From contig NZ_BJUL01000020.1 of assembly GCF_007989605.1 (NCBI RefSeq), forward strand, positions 1-59,411: DNA of 59,411 bases, written 5' to 3'. Each line of letters opens with the position of its first letter. Positions within the stretch are counted from its first letter, which is position 1. The stretch comes from Vreelandella venusta (GTDB taxonomy: Bacteria; Pseudomonadota; Gammaproteobacteria; Pseudomonadales; Halomonadaceae). Both the position numbers and the translations under genes were made by a program. Of this stretch, positions 34,894 through 43,652 are shown piece by piece. Under the pieces are notes generated by a model. It saw nothing but the letters and a program-made list of their open reading frames with translations, was not told the origin of the DNA and made no database searches.

Positions 34894-35997
34894 TTAACGA
34901 CCTGATTTGACGCGGTTCCAGATGCGCGTACGTGCGCGCAGAACGTCTTGAGGCTTTTCAGCCTGCAAATAGAGGTTTTCCATCACCTCGGCTTCAGGGT
35001 AAATAGCCGGATCATTGACAATCTCATCAGAGAGATACTCATTAGCCGCCGCATTAGGGTTGGCATAACGCACGTACTCGGTTATTTCGGCGGCGATTTC
35101 CGGATCCAGAATAAAGTTAATGAAGGCGTGGGCATTTTCAGAATTCGGCGCATCAGCGGGCACTGCCATCATATCAAACCACAGTGCAGCCCCCTCTTTG
35201 GGAATGCTGTAGCCAATCTTGAAGTCACGGCCAGCTTCTTCGGCACGATCAGCCGCCTGAAAAACATCGCCGGAATAGCCTGCGGCCACACAAATGTCAC
35301 CGTTCGCTAAATCGGAAACGTAACGAGAAGAGTGGAAATAGGTTATGTCATCACGAACACTGGCAATCAGTTCACCAGCAGCTTCCAGGTCTTCGATATT
35401 TTCACTGCGCGGATCAAACCCTAGATAGGCCATGGCGGGCGACAGCATTTCATCGGCAGAATCCAACATCGACAGCCCACAGCCGGCCTCGCTCAACGCG
35501 GCGGTAATTTCAGGATCAAAGAGCAGCGCCCAGCTATTCAGTGGCGCGTCATCGCCTAAAATGTCTGTCACACGGTCAACATTATAACCAATGCCGTTGG
35601 TACCCCACATATAGGGCACCGAGTATTCGCTACCCGAATCAATCTCTTCCAGGCTAGCCATCAATTCAGGATTGAGGTTATCTAAATTAGGCAGCAACTC
35701 ATGATTGAGCGGCTGAAAAACACCGGCCTTCACCTGGCGGGTAAAATAATAAGTAGAAGGAACCACAACATCGTAGCCAGAACGGCCAGACAAAAGCGCA
35801 GCGTCTAATATTTCATTACTGTCATAAACATCATAGGTCACTTCAATACCGGTGCGCTCGGTAAACTTTTCTAGTGTTTCAGGAGCGATATAATCGGACC
35901 AGTTGTAAACTCGCACTTCATTCGCTTGAGCATTAGCAGCCGCTACGGCAAGAGAGAGGGCCGTAACGGCCACTGAAAGTTTGTGAATATTGCCCAT
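34894..35997 (-). CDS. potF: Putrescine-binding periplasmic protein PotF
   Basis: Polyamine receptor, 367 residues, with a signal peptide ending at ANA near residue 26. The mature start VRVYNWSDYIAPETL and the VPYMWGTNGIGYN segment are characteristic of PotF/PotD. Placement upstream of potGHI indicates the putrescine-type system. Specificity for putrescine over spermidine is inferred from the operon type. Confidence 0.93.
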   Translation of the reverse strand: MGNIHKLSVAVTALSLAVAAANAQANEVRVYNWSDYIAPETLEKFTERTGIEVTYDVYDSNEILDAALLSGRSGYDVVVPSTYYFTRQVKAGVFQPLNHELLPNLDNLNPELMASLEEIDSGSEYSVPYMWGTNGIGYNVDRVTDILGDDAPLNSWALLFDPEITAALSEAGCGLSMLDSADEMLSPAMAYLGFDPRSENIEDLEAAGELIASVRDDITYFHSSRYVSDLANGDICVAAGYSGDVFQAADRAEEAGRDFKIGYSIPKEGAALWFDMMAVPADAPNSENAHAFINFILDPEIAAEITEYVRYANPNAAANEYLSDEIVNDPAIYPEAEVMENLYLQAEKPQDVLRARTRIWNRVKSGR

Positions 35998-36340
35998 CCC
36001 ACTACTCCTTATTTAAAACCGATATCGCTAAGAATGTTTCGTTAAATGCCAAGTCATTCTCAAACGTCAAGCTTACGCTAAAACATTAAAAACAGCTGTG
36101 GCTGCTCTGCCAGATAAGCGAATTTTGCGATGCAGCGACATCTATCGCAAGCCCATGTGGAAAATTCTTGTATTCGGCTTAATGCGACCCCACTTGTAGG
36201 GTAGCCAACTGTCAAAAACACGCACTAATAGTCTCATGCTATTTCTCGGATGCATTTTTACAATTTTAGCTATTGGTCGTAGTTGGTTACCATGAGCAGC
36301 AACTTTTCACTGCCACTCACTTATTTTGGAGACGTTCGGA
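35998..36340. promoter_or_regulatory. Divergent control region of potF and ahpC
   Basis: 343 bases without a gene. The left part must hold the potF promoter (minus strand); the right part contains the OxyR-like site and the ahpC promoter. For ahpC, GGAG precedes the ATG by 8 bases. No other structure stands out. Confidence 0.55.
36228..36264 (+). promoter_or_regulatory. OxyR-like binding site upstream of ahpC
   Basis: Four tetramers at exact seven-base intervals: ATAG-N7-CTAT-N7-ATGC-N7-CAAT, against the OxyR consensus ATAG-N7-CTAT-N7-ATAG-N7-CTAT (13 of 16 fixed bases match; the first two tetramers are perfect). It ends 76 bases before the ahpC ATG, where an activator site would overlap the -35 region. 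Confidence 0.8.
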
Positions 36341-36904
36341 ATGTCCTTGATCAATACTGAAGTAAAACCTTTTAAAGCGACTGCCTACCTGAATGGCGAA
36401 TTTATCGACGTCACTGAAGCAGACTTGCAAGGTAAGTGGTCTGTTTTCTTCTTTTATCCTGCCGATTTCACCTTTGTTTGCCCGACAGAGCTAGGCGACT
36501 TGGCTGACAACTACGCTGAATTTCAAAAGCTTGGTGTTGAAATCTACAGCGTGTCGACTGACACCCACTTTACTCACAAAGCTTGGCACGACAGCTCTGA
36601 GACCATCGGCAAGCTGCAGTACCCGATGATTGCTGACCCGACCCTACAAATCTCTCGCAACTTCGAGGTATTGATTGAAGAAGCAGGTCTTGCAGAGCGT
36701 GGTACCTTCGTGGTTGATCCCGACGGCAAAATTCAAATCGTCGAAATCAACGCTGGCAACATCGGCCGTAACGCTGAAGAGCTACTGCGCAAAGTGAAGG
36801 CTGCCCAGTACGTTCGCGAGAACCCGAACGAAGTATGCCCGGCTAAATGGAAGGAAGGCGAAGAGACACTTGCCCCGTCTCTGGACCTCGTAGGCAAAAT
36901 CTAA
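36341..36904 (+). CDS. ahpC: Alkyl hydroperoxide reductase peroxiredoxin subunit
   Basis: Typical 2-Cys peroxiredoxin reducing peroxides, 187 residues, the same length as E. coli AhpC. The peroxidatic cysteine is C47 (FTFVCPTE) and the resolving one C166 (EVCPAKW); the active-site threonine and arginine context is intact. GGAGACGTTCGGA precedes the ATG at 36341; the frame also opens at a TTG at 36326. A strong terminator follows, so ahpF is at least partly transcribed separately. Confidence 0.97.
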   Translation: MSLINTEVKPFKATAYLNGEFIDVTEADLQGKWSVFFFYPADFTFVCPTELGDLADNYAEFQKLGVEIYSVSTDTHFTHKAWHDSSETIGKLQYPMIADPTLQISRNFEVLIEEAGLAERGTFVVDPDGKIQIVEINAGNIGRNAEELLRKVKAAQYVRENPNEVCPAKWKEGEETLAPSLDLVGKI

Positions 36905-36947
36905 ACGGCCTACCGCTGCCGTTCAGGGTTGCCCCTTAAGGCAGCAC

Positions 36948-36980
36948 GACACCCGGGCATACCCCGGGTGTCCTTTTTTT
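36948..36980 (+). terminator. Rho-independent terminator of ahpC
   Basis: GACACCCGGG-CATAC-CCCGGGTGTC is a perfect 10-bp stem followed by C and seven T residues. Confidence 0.9.
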
Positions 36981-37031
36981 GAGTACTCGTTTTTGAATAC
37001 TGGTTTTTGAATACCCGTTTTTGAGTACCCG
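36976..37031. repeat. 14-bp tandem array between ahpC and ahpF
   Basis: Four contiguous 14-base units without gaps: TTTTTGAGTACTCG, TTTTTGAATACTGG, TTTTTGAATACCCG and TTTTTGAGTACCCG. It begins inside the T-run of the ahpC terminator and ends 116 bases before ahpF. The unit is related to the reverse complement of the 19503-19568 unit. Confidence 0.92.
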
Positions 37032-37147
37032 TGTTAACGCAACCATTGTTCTCCCTATTGCTCTGTTACTCATGCTGCGGTCTTTCAACAACAGCGAGCG
37101 TGTTAGGTTGAGAACCCATTACTGCTGACTGCGAGGAAGCCACTGTC

Positions 37148-38704
37148 ATGCTGGACGCCAATTTAAAAAATCAGTTGAAAGCTTATTTAGAAAAAGTGAC
37201 TCAACCGTTCGAGATCGTTGCGTCCCTCGATGACGGTGCAAAGTCACATGAACTGTTAGGTTTGCTCGAAGAGATCAGCAGCCTATGCGACAAGATTACA
37301 CTGCAAACTGACGGTCAAGATAATCGCACGCCGTCATTTGCGATTAACCGCCCCGGCGAAGAAACCGGCGTGGTATTTGCGGGCATCCCGATGGGGCACG
37401 AGTTCACTTCACTAGTGCTGGCACTGTTACAGGTGGGTGGACATCCCCCAAAAACGTCTGAAGAACTGCTCAACCAAATCAAGGCGCTCGATGGCGAAAT
37501 GCTGTTTGAGACCTACTATTCGCTCTCCTGCCAGAACTGCCCAGATGTTGTTCAAGCGCTTAACTTGATGGCGATTTTCAATCCAAATATTCGCCACGTG
37601 GCCATTGATGGCGCACTGTTTCAGGATGAAGTAGAAGCGCGGGAAGTCATGTCGGTTCCCAGCATCTATTTAAATGGTAAACCGTTTGATCAAGGGCGCA
37701 TGACTTTAGAGCAGATTCTAGCCAAGGTTGATACGGGCGCCGCCGAACGGGAAGCAAAAAAACTTGGCGAAAAAGCCGCCTTTGATACGCTGGTGATTGG
37801 TGGCGGTCCTGCAGGAGCCTCAGCCGCAATCTACTCTGCCCGTAAAGGGATCAACACAGGTGTTGCTGCTGAGCGTTTCGGTGGCCAGGTGGCGGACACC
37901 ATGGGCATTGAAAACTTTATCTCTGTCAGCCATACCGAAGGCCCTAAACTGGTAAGCGCTCTGGAAGAGCATGTTAAAGAGTATGACGTTGACGTTATGA
38001 ACCTTCAACGCGCCACATCGTTTAAGGCCGCTGAAAACGAGGGTGATTTACACGAAATCGTCTTCGAGTCGGGCGCCAAGCTGAAGAGTAAAACGCTTGT
38101 CCTGGCAACCGGTGCGCGGTGGCGCGAGATGAATGTGCCTGGCGAACAACAGTACCGCAATAAAGGCGTTGCTTACTGCCCTCACTGCGATGGCCCGCTA
38201 TTTAAAGGCAAGCGCGTAGCAGTGATTGGCGGAGGTAACTCTGGCGTTGAGGCCGCTATCGACCTGGCGGGCATTGTGGGCCACGTCACCTTAGTCGAAT
38301 TTATGGGTGAGATGCGCGCAGACGCTGTGCTACAAAAAAAGCTTAAGAGCCTGCCTAACGTCGACATTATTTTAAACGCTGAAACCACGGAAGTAACCGG
38401 CGACGGCAGTCGTGTTAATGGTTTAGCCTACAAAGACCGCAATACCGATGAGCTAAAAACCATCGCATTAGAAGGTATCTTTGTCCAAATTGGCTTAGTA
38501 CCTAATACCGAGTGGCTGAAAGGCTCACCGATTGAAATGACCCCGCGCGGCGAAATCATTGTCGACGCCCACGGCATGACATCGGTTCCAGGCGTATTTG
38601 CCGCAGGTGACGTGACAACCGTGCCATACAAGCAAATTATTATCGCTATGGGTGAGGGTGCAAAAGCATCACTGGGTGCGTTCGACTATTTGATTCGTCA
38701 CTAA
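37148..38704 (+). CDS. ahpF: Alkyl hydroperoxide reductase flavoprotein subunit
   Basis: Passes electrons from NADH through FAD and two disulfide centres to AhpC; 518 residues, normal. N-terminal tandem thioredoxin fold with C128-x2-C131 (SCQNCP), FAD motif [11 protein letters not shown] (217-227), redox C344-x2-C347 (YCPHCDG), NADH motif [12 protein letters not shown] and C-terminal FAAGDV. It starts 243 bases after ahpC; a GAGG lies about 11 bases before the ATG. Confidence 0.96.
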   Translation: MLDANLKNQLKAYLEKVTQPFEIVASLDDGAKSHELLGLLEEISSLCDKITLQTDGQDNRTPSFAINRPGEETGVVFAGIPMGHEFTSLVLALLQVGGHPPKTSEELLNQIKALDGEMLFETYYSLSCQNCPDVVQALNLMAIFNPNIRHVAIDGALFQDEVEAREVMSVPSIYLNGKPFDQGRMTLEQILAKVDTGAAEREAKKLGEKAAFDTLVIGGGPAGASAAIYSARKGINTGVAAERFGGQVADTMGIENFISVSHTEGPKLVSALEEHVKEYDVDVMNLQRATSFKAAENEGDLHEIVFESGAKLKSKTLVLATGARWREMNVPGEQQYRNKGVAYCPHCDGPLFKGKRVAVIGGGNSGVEAAIDLAGIVGHVTLVEFMGEMRADAVLQKKLKSLPNVDIILNAETTEVTGDGSRVNGLAYKDRNTDELKTIALEGIFVQIGLVPNTEWLKGSPIEMTPRGEIIVDAHGMTSVPGVFAAGDVTTVPYKQIIIAMGEGAKASLGAFDYLIRH

Positions 38705-38788
38705 CCTAAGTCGACATTAGCTAGCCTGCTGGGCGGATCCCCTGCCGCCCTTTAGGCTGTTTCCTTTGACGTAAAAGACCGTGACGTC

Positions 38789-38817
38789 ACGCCCGCTGCC
38801 CTGCGGGCGTTTTTTTT
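38789..38817 (+). terminator. Rho-independent terminator of ahpF
   Basis: ACGCCCGC-TGCCCT-GCGGGCGT: an 8-bp stem with a 6-base loop, followed by an uninterrupted T-run that reaches 38817. It separates ahpF from the convergent MoeB-like gene. Confidence 0.9.
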
Positions 38818-38827
38818 GTTTATAGGG

Positions 38828-39583
38828 TTAATCAGCGCGACCGCACACGGAGCAGGCAGGGTCACGGGGCACCTGGAAATGGCGCCACTGACCGCTCAAG
38901 CCTTCAAAAGTGGCAAGCCCTTGATGCGGTTTTCCTGCACCGCTCAACAGCTTAAAAGCTTCTATCGCTTGAAAACAGCCAATCAACCCCACCAGTGGCG
39001 CCATGACACCACTTTCGGCACAGCTCAAGGCTTCATCTTCGCTGTCGCCGGGAGGATAAAGACACGCATAGCAGGGACATGCTGGGTTACGAGGATCAAA
39101 AACAGCTAACTGCCCAGAAAAACGAATTGCCGCTCCAGAGACCAGAGGCACACCGGCCTGCTGAGCAGCGGCGTTAATCGCATAACGGCTTGAAAAACGA
39201 TCGGTGCAATCCAGCACCACATCTGCCGACGCGACCAATGCCTCAAGCGCCTTGCCATCCACATGTTGCTCCAAGGCGATCACATGACACTCAGGGTTAA
39301 GTGCCTGCATGCTCGCTTTGGCTGAACGCGCCTTATTGATGCCGATACTTGCCTGCTGATGAGCAATCTGACGCTGCAGATTTGACAACTCTACCGTATC
39401 AGCGTCGGCAATCGTGATTTTGCCCACGCCAGCGGCGGCTAAGTAAAGCGCCACGGGAGATCCCAACCCACCTGCGCCGACAATCAGAGCATGAGCATTT
39501 CTCAGGCGCTCCTGCCCCTCAATATCAACCTCGGGTAGCATAATTTGGCGGCTATAGCGCAGCAGCGCCTGATCATCCATCAT
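38828..39583 (-). CDS. MoeB/ThiF/HesA-family adenylyltransferase
   Basis: E1-like enzyme that adenylates the C-terminal glycine of MoaD or ThiS; 251 residues. The motif VGAGGLGSPVALYLAAAG (ATP loop), ADTVELSNLQRQ, DCTDRF, CYACLYP and the zinc-type ending CSVCG are present. MoeB is favoured because hemA-prfA-prmC-moeB is a known gammaproteobacterial cluster. ATG at 39583 (or 39580) with GAGG twelve bases upstream, four bases after lrp. Confidence 0.88.
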   Translation of the reverse strand: MMDDQALLRYSRQIMLPEVDIEGQERLRNAHALIVGAGGLGSPVALYLAAAGVGKITIADADTVELSNLQRQIAHQQASIGINKARSAKASMQALNPECHVIALEQHVDGKALEALVASADVVLDCTDRFSSRYAINAAAQQAGVPLVSGAAIRFSGQLAVFDPRNPACPCYACLYPPGDSEDEALSCAESGVMAPLVGLIGCFQAIEAFKLLSGAGKPHQGLATFEGLSGQWRHFQVPRDPACSVCGRAD

Positions 39584-39587
39584 GGGG

Positions 39588-40088
39588 TTACTTATCCTCA
39601 AATTCCTCGAAATCGGGTATGTGTAAGTTGAAGCTCTCTTTCACTTCTTCCATTACCACATAGCTTTTGGACTCTTTTACCCCAGGCAGCGTCAGTACGA
39701 CATCGCCTAGTAGCTGCCGATAGGCGGACATCTCAGGAATGCGGCATTTTAAAATATAATCAAACTGACCAGACACCAAATGACACTCTTGGATTTGCGG
39801 CAGCTTCTCGACCGCCCGGCGAAACTCATCAAACACAGCAGGAGACTGAGTTTCCAGGCTAATCTCCACAAAGACCAACAAGTTAGCCTTCAGTGCCTGC
39901 GGATCAAGAATGGCTTGATAGCCGCGAATGATGCCCGCACGCTCAAGACGCTTAACACGCTCTAAACAAGGGGTTGTGGATAAGCCCACTTCAGCGGCAA
40001 GGTCGACATAGGAAATTCGCGCATTTTCCTGCAGACAGCGCAAAATTTTAAGATCGATCCGGTCCAGCGTTCTATTTTTTGGTTTCAT
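39588..40088 (-). CDS. lrp: Leucine-responsive regulator Lrp
   Basis: Feast/famine DNA-binding protein, 166 residues, close to E. coli Lrp. The helix-turn-helix reads LAAEVGLSTTPCLERVKRLE; the RAM domain has LVFVEISL, QECHLVSGQFDYILK, LPGV and YVVMEEVKES, all as in true Lrp rather than AsnC. The ATG at 40088 matches the family; the frame extends four codons further. It sits inside the hemA-prfA-prmC-moeB cluster. Confidence 0.9.
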   Translation of the reverse strand: MKPKNRTLDRIDLKILRCLQENARISYVDLAAEVGLSTTPCLERVKRLERAGIIRGYQAILDPQALKANLLVFVEISLETQSPAVFDEFRRAVEKLPQIQECHLVSGQFDYILKCRIPEMSAYRQLLGDVVLTLPGVKESKSYVVMEEVKESFNLHIPDFEEFEDK

Positions 40089-40121
40089 GGCAGGATCCAA
40101 TACTGATGAATCAGGCGGTTA

Positions 40122-40982
40122 TTAAAGGTGGCCCAGGGTAACCCGTTCATGACCTCCAACGTCTAGTACACTTTCAACGTTTTGGAAGCCAGCGCGCACT
40201 AATGCCGTGCGTACGTTGGCCGCTTGCGTATAACCATGCTCTAAAGCAAGCCAGCCACCACCGGCAAGATAGCCACGAGCGCTGCAAATCAAATGCAGCA
40301 AGTCTGCCATCCCGTCAGCATCAGCCACCAGAGCTGATAATGGCTCGAAACGCACGTCACCCAAGCGCAAGTGTGGGTCGTCGGCAGCGATATAGGGCGG
40401 GTTACTAACAATAATATCGAATGCGGCCGCTTGAGGGGGCTGAGCGAACGCACTAAACCAATCGCTAATTACGAACTGAGCATTGCCAATCTTCAGCGCT
40501 TGCGCATTGCGCGTTGCAAGCGCCACTGCTTCTGGGCGAATGTCCGCCCCGACTACTTGCCAATTAGCTTTCTCACTAGCAAACGCAAGTGCAATAGCAC
40601 CAGTGCCGGTGCCAAGATCCAGCAATCTCCCCTCGCTTGCGTTGGCACGCAGCAGGGCAGCCTCAACCAGGGTTTCGGTATCAGGGCGGGGAATCAGCGT
40701 TTCTGGCGATGTTGCCAGCCGCAGCCCCCAAAATTCTCGTTCGCCGGTTAGATAGGCAATTGGCACTCCCTGGACACGCGCAGCCACCAACGCATCAAAT
40801 CGTGCTTGCTCCCAGAGGGGGCACTCACGATCTCCCCAGGTATACAGCCAAGTACGGTCATGCCCCGTAGCGTGACTGAGCAGCACCTCGGCATCAATTC
40901 TAGGGGAAGGCGAACCTACCGCTTGCAGCCGAGCCGCCGCTCGTCGCAAAAGCATATCGAAAGTTACGACACCAAAACTCAT
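40122..40982 (-). CDS. prmC: Peptide chain release factor methyltransferase PrmC
   Basis: N5-glutamine methyltransferase acting on the GGQ motif of RF1 and RF2; 286 residues. The SAM loop LLDLGTGTGAIALA and the catalytic NPPY are present. Its start overlaps the prfA stop by one base, so substrate and modifying enzyme are cotranslated. Confidence 0.95.
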   Translation of the reverse strand: MSFGVVTFDMLLRRAAARLQAVGSPSPRIDAEVLLSHATGHDRTWLYTWGDRECPLWEQARFDALVAARVQGVPIAYLTGEREFWGLRLATSPETLIPRPDTETLVEAALLRANASEGRLLDLGTGTGAIALAFASEKANWQVVGADIRPEAVALATRNAQALKIGNAQFVISDWFSAFAQPPQAAAFDIIVSNPPYIAADDPHLRLGDVRFEPLSALVADADGMADLLHLICSARGYLAGGGWLALEHGYTQAANVRTALVRAGFQNVESVLDVGGHERVTLGHL

Positions 40983-42070
40983 TAGGCGTCCTGAAGGGCC
41001 GAAAGCTGCTCAGCTTGATATTCATGAATGAGCGGTTCAATGACATCGTCGAGCTGCTCACCGGTAATGACTTCCGTTAGCTTGTAAAGTGTCAGGTTGA
41101 TACGGTGGTCGGTAATTCGCCCCTGGGGGAAGTTATAAGTACGAATGCGTTCACTACGATCCCCGGAGCCGACCAATGAGCGGCGAGCGTCTGCTTGCTC
41201 TTGGCGCTGCGAGTCAACCGCATTGCGTTTGAGCTTGGCTGCCAGCAACGACATCGCCTTTGCACGGTTTTTATGCTGGCTACGCTCTTCCTGGCACTCC
41301 ACCACGACGCCTGTCGGCAAGTGCGTAATACGGATAGCAGAATCTGTAGTATTGACGTGCTGGCCGCCCGCGCCACTGGAACGGTAAGTATCAACGCGCA
41401 AATCCGCGGGGTTAATATCGATATCGCCCACGTCGTCCACCTCAGGCATGACGGCCACCGTGCACGCGGACGTGTGTATCCGGCCTTGCGATTCCGTCGC
41501 CGGCACGCGCTGTACGCGATGCGCGCCAGACTCAAATTTTAAGCGCGCATAGACACCATCACCTTTCACACGAGAAATAACTTCTTTATAACCGCCCTGC
41601 TCACCGTGACTTGCGCTGACAACTTCAACGCGCCAGCCACGTTTTTCCGCATACCGTGAGTACATACGAAACAGATCACCAGCAAAGATTGCAGCTTCAT
41701 CTCCGCCTGTACCGGCACGCACTTCCAAGAACACACCGCGGCCATCATCGGGATCTTTAGGCACCAGCAGGCGTTTCAGCTCACTATCCAGGGCTTCGAG
41801 TTTCTTTCGCCCATCACTGATCTCCAGTTCCGCCAGCTCGCGCATATCAGGGTCGCTGTCACGGCTTAACTGCACGGCGTCTTCGATGTTTTTTTCTACC
41901 TCACCGTAGCGCTTCCAGGCGGCGACCAGCTCTTCTAATTCCGCGTACTCACGGGAGTAGTCGCGAAAACGCTGCTGATTATTGATCACTTCAGGATCAG
42001 ACAGCAGCATTGCCAGCTCTTCAAAGCGGTCGGAAAAGCTATCTAGACGTTGGCGCAAAGTCTCTTTCAT
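40982..42070 (-). CDS. prfA: Peptide chain release factor 1
   Basis: Terminates translation at UAA and UAG; 362 residues. The GGQ motif is in [10 protein letters not shown] and the anticodon-like PAT tripeptide in [10 protein letters not shown]. An ATGA overlap couples it to hemA. Family length and all landmarks are normal. Confidence 0.97.
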   Translation of the reverse strand: MKETLRQRLDSFSDRFEELAMLLSDPEVINNQQRFRDYSREYAELEELVAAWKRYGEVEKNIEDAVQLSRDSDPDMRELAELEISDGRKKLEALDSELKRLLVPKDPDDGRGVFLEVRAGTGGDEAAIFAGDLFRMYSRYAEKRGWRVEVVSASHGEQGGYKEVISRVKGDGVYARLKFESGAHRVQRVPATESQGRIHTSACTVAVMPEVDDVGDIDINPADLRVDTYRSSGAGGQHVNTTDSAIRITHLPTGVVVECQEERSQHKNRAKAMSLLAAKLKRNAVDSQRQEQADARRSLVGSGDRSERIRTYNFPQGRITDHRINLTLYKLTEVITGEQLDDVIEPLIHEYQAEQLSALQDA

Positions 42071-43377
42071 GCGGGTGTATCATCCTTCTGGCGTTTTACC
42101 GCAGCCACGGGTTGTTCAAAGGCAGGCTTAGCAGGCAGTAATATATTGGGCGCGGCATTCAGCAATTGGTTATTTTCCTGCGATGCAGCGTCGCGCAAGG
42201 CAAGCGTGGGCTGGTGCATTAATCGGTTCGCCAATTGGTGAGCTAGACGTTCAATCACCTTGGCAGGATCTTCACCCTTTGCTAATCGCTCAAGAGCCTG
42301 CTCACGAGATTGGTCCCGAATGGCCTCTCCGTGGCGTCGATAGTCGCGAATAATTTCGCCACCATTGCGGATTCGACGCTCATGCTGCCAACTACCCACC
42401 CCGTGCTCGATGAGTGATTCCGCCTGATCAGCGGCAACTTGACGGTGACGACGATTCTCTTCAATGACCTCTTGCAAGTCATCAACGGTATAGAGGAAAA
42501 CATCGGCAAGTTCACCCACTTCTGGTTCGATGTCACGGGGCACCGCGATATCCACCATAAACACTGGTCGGTGACGGCGCTTTTTCAGCGCACGCTCTAC
42601 CATCCCCTTCCCTAGAATCGGCAGCGGAGAAGCCGTGGAGGAGATGACAATATCAGCCTGTTCTAGCGCCTCCGGTATTTCTGGCAGTGTAATAGCAGAA
42701 CCACCCAAAGAAGCAGACACTTGTTCAGCGCGCTCCCGAGTACGGTTGGCTACCGTTAGATGCCGTACACCAGCTTCATGAAGATGACGCGCGACTAGCT
42801 CAATGGTTTCTCCCGCCCCGATCAAAAGCGCCCTGGCACGACTAAAGTCATCAAAGATGCGGCTAGCCATACTGACAGCCGCATACGCCACCGACACTGG
42901 ATTTTTGCCAATGCCTGTTTCCGTACGCACCTGTTTGGCTACCGCAAAGGTGTGCTGAAATAGCCGCTCTAATTCGCCACCCAGCCCATTGGCTTGCCGC
43001 GCCTGCTGATAAGCATCTTTTAACTGTCCGAGTATCTGCGGTTCGCCCAGCACCATGGAGTCTAGGCCAACAGCGACACGCATCAGATGACGCGCAGCAT
43101 CGTTGTCAAGATAATGATAAGCACAGCGGGAAAGGTCTTCGACGCGCAAATTATGAAAGCGCCCAAGCCAATCCAGCACGGCATGCTCACCGGCGGCATC
43201 CGTCACGCAATAAAGCTCGGTACGGTTACACGTCGAAAGCACAGCCGCTTCGCTGATTTGTGGCAGGTTACGCAGTTCCGTCAACGCGCTTTCCAGCTGC
43301 GTTGGCGTAAATGCAACCTGCTCACGTACGGCCACGCTGGCGGTACGATGATTTATTCCCAGGGCAAGAAGCGTCAT
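42067..43377 (-). CDS. hemA: Glutamyl-tRNA reductase
   Basis: First committed step of tetrapyrrole synthesis in bacteria of this type: reduces glutamyl-tRNA(Glu) to glutamate-1-semialdehyde. 436 residues; nucleophile C50 in [14 protein letters not shown] domain with [14 protein letters not shown], and C-terminal dimerisation helix. It heads hemA-prfA-prmC-lrp-moeB and diverges from the TPR lipoprotein-lolB-ispE cluster, a classical arrangement. Confidence 0.97.
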   Translation of the reverse strand: MTLLALGINHRTASVAVREQVAFTPTQLESALTELRNLPQISEAAVLSTCNRTELYCVTDAAGEHAVLDWLGRFHNLRVEDLSRCAYHYLDNDAARHLMRVAVGLDSMVLGEPQILGQLKDAYQQARQANGLGGELERLFQHTFAVAKQVRTETGIGKNPVSVAYAAVSMASRIFDDFSRARALLIGAGETIELVARHLHEAGVRHLTVANRTRERAEQVSASLGGSAITLPEIPEALEQADIVISSTASPLPILGKGMVERALKKRRHRPVFMVDIAVPRDIEPEVGELADVFLYTVDDLQEVIEENRRHRQVAADQAESLIEHGVGSWQHERRIRNGGEIIRDYRRHGEAIRDQSREQALERLAKGEDPAKVIERLAHQLANRLMHQPTLALRDAASQENNQLLNAAPNILLPAKPAFEQPVAAVKRQKDDTPA

Positions 43378-43465
43378 GCGTTATGCGTCTTCGCTAGTGG
43401 ATCGGTCGTCACGTCACTTGTCGTTCTGAATGTCTGGAGCTTGCTATAGCAAGTCTAAAGGGTGG

Positions 43466-43523
43466 GTAGATACGATGAACTATTAGTAGATACTATGATA
43501 GATACTATGAGTAGATACCATGA
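43466..43523. repeat. Degenerate tandem array in the hemA/TPR intergenic region
   Basis: Four copies of TAGATAC[G/T/C]ATGA, three of them with a preceding G, at 43466-43478, 43486-43498, 43499-43510 and 43511-43523 (spacing 20, 13 and 12). It lies between divergent promoters, about 90 bases from the hemA start and 130 from the TPR gene start. Operator-like clustering is possible. Confidence 0.75.
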
Positions 43524-43652
43524 ATTGCACCACACCACCCCGTTTTCAAGGTGGAATATTCTATCACAGCACAGCATGTTCTGGCGCACACCACTTTGCC
43601 GCAGGCAACCAAGCCGCTATGCTGAGCACTCGGCCACTTGATCGAGAGACGC

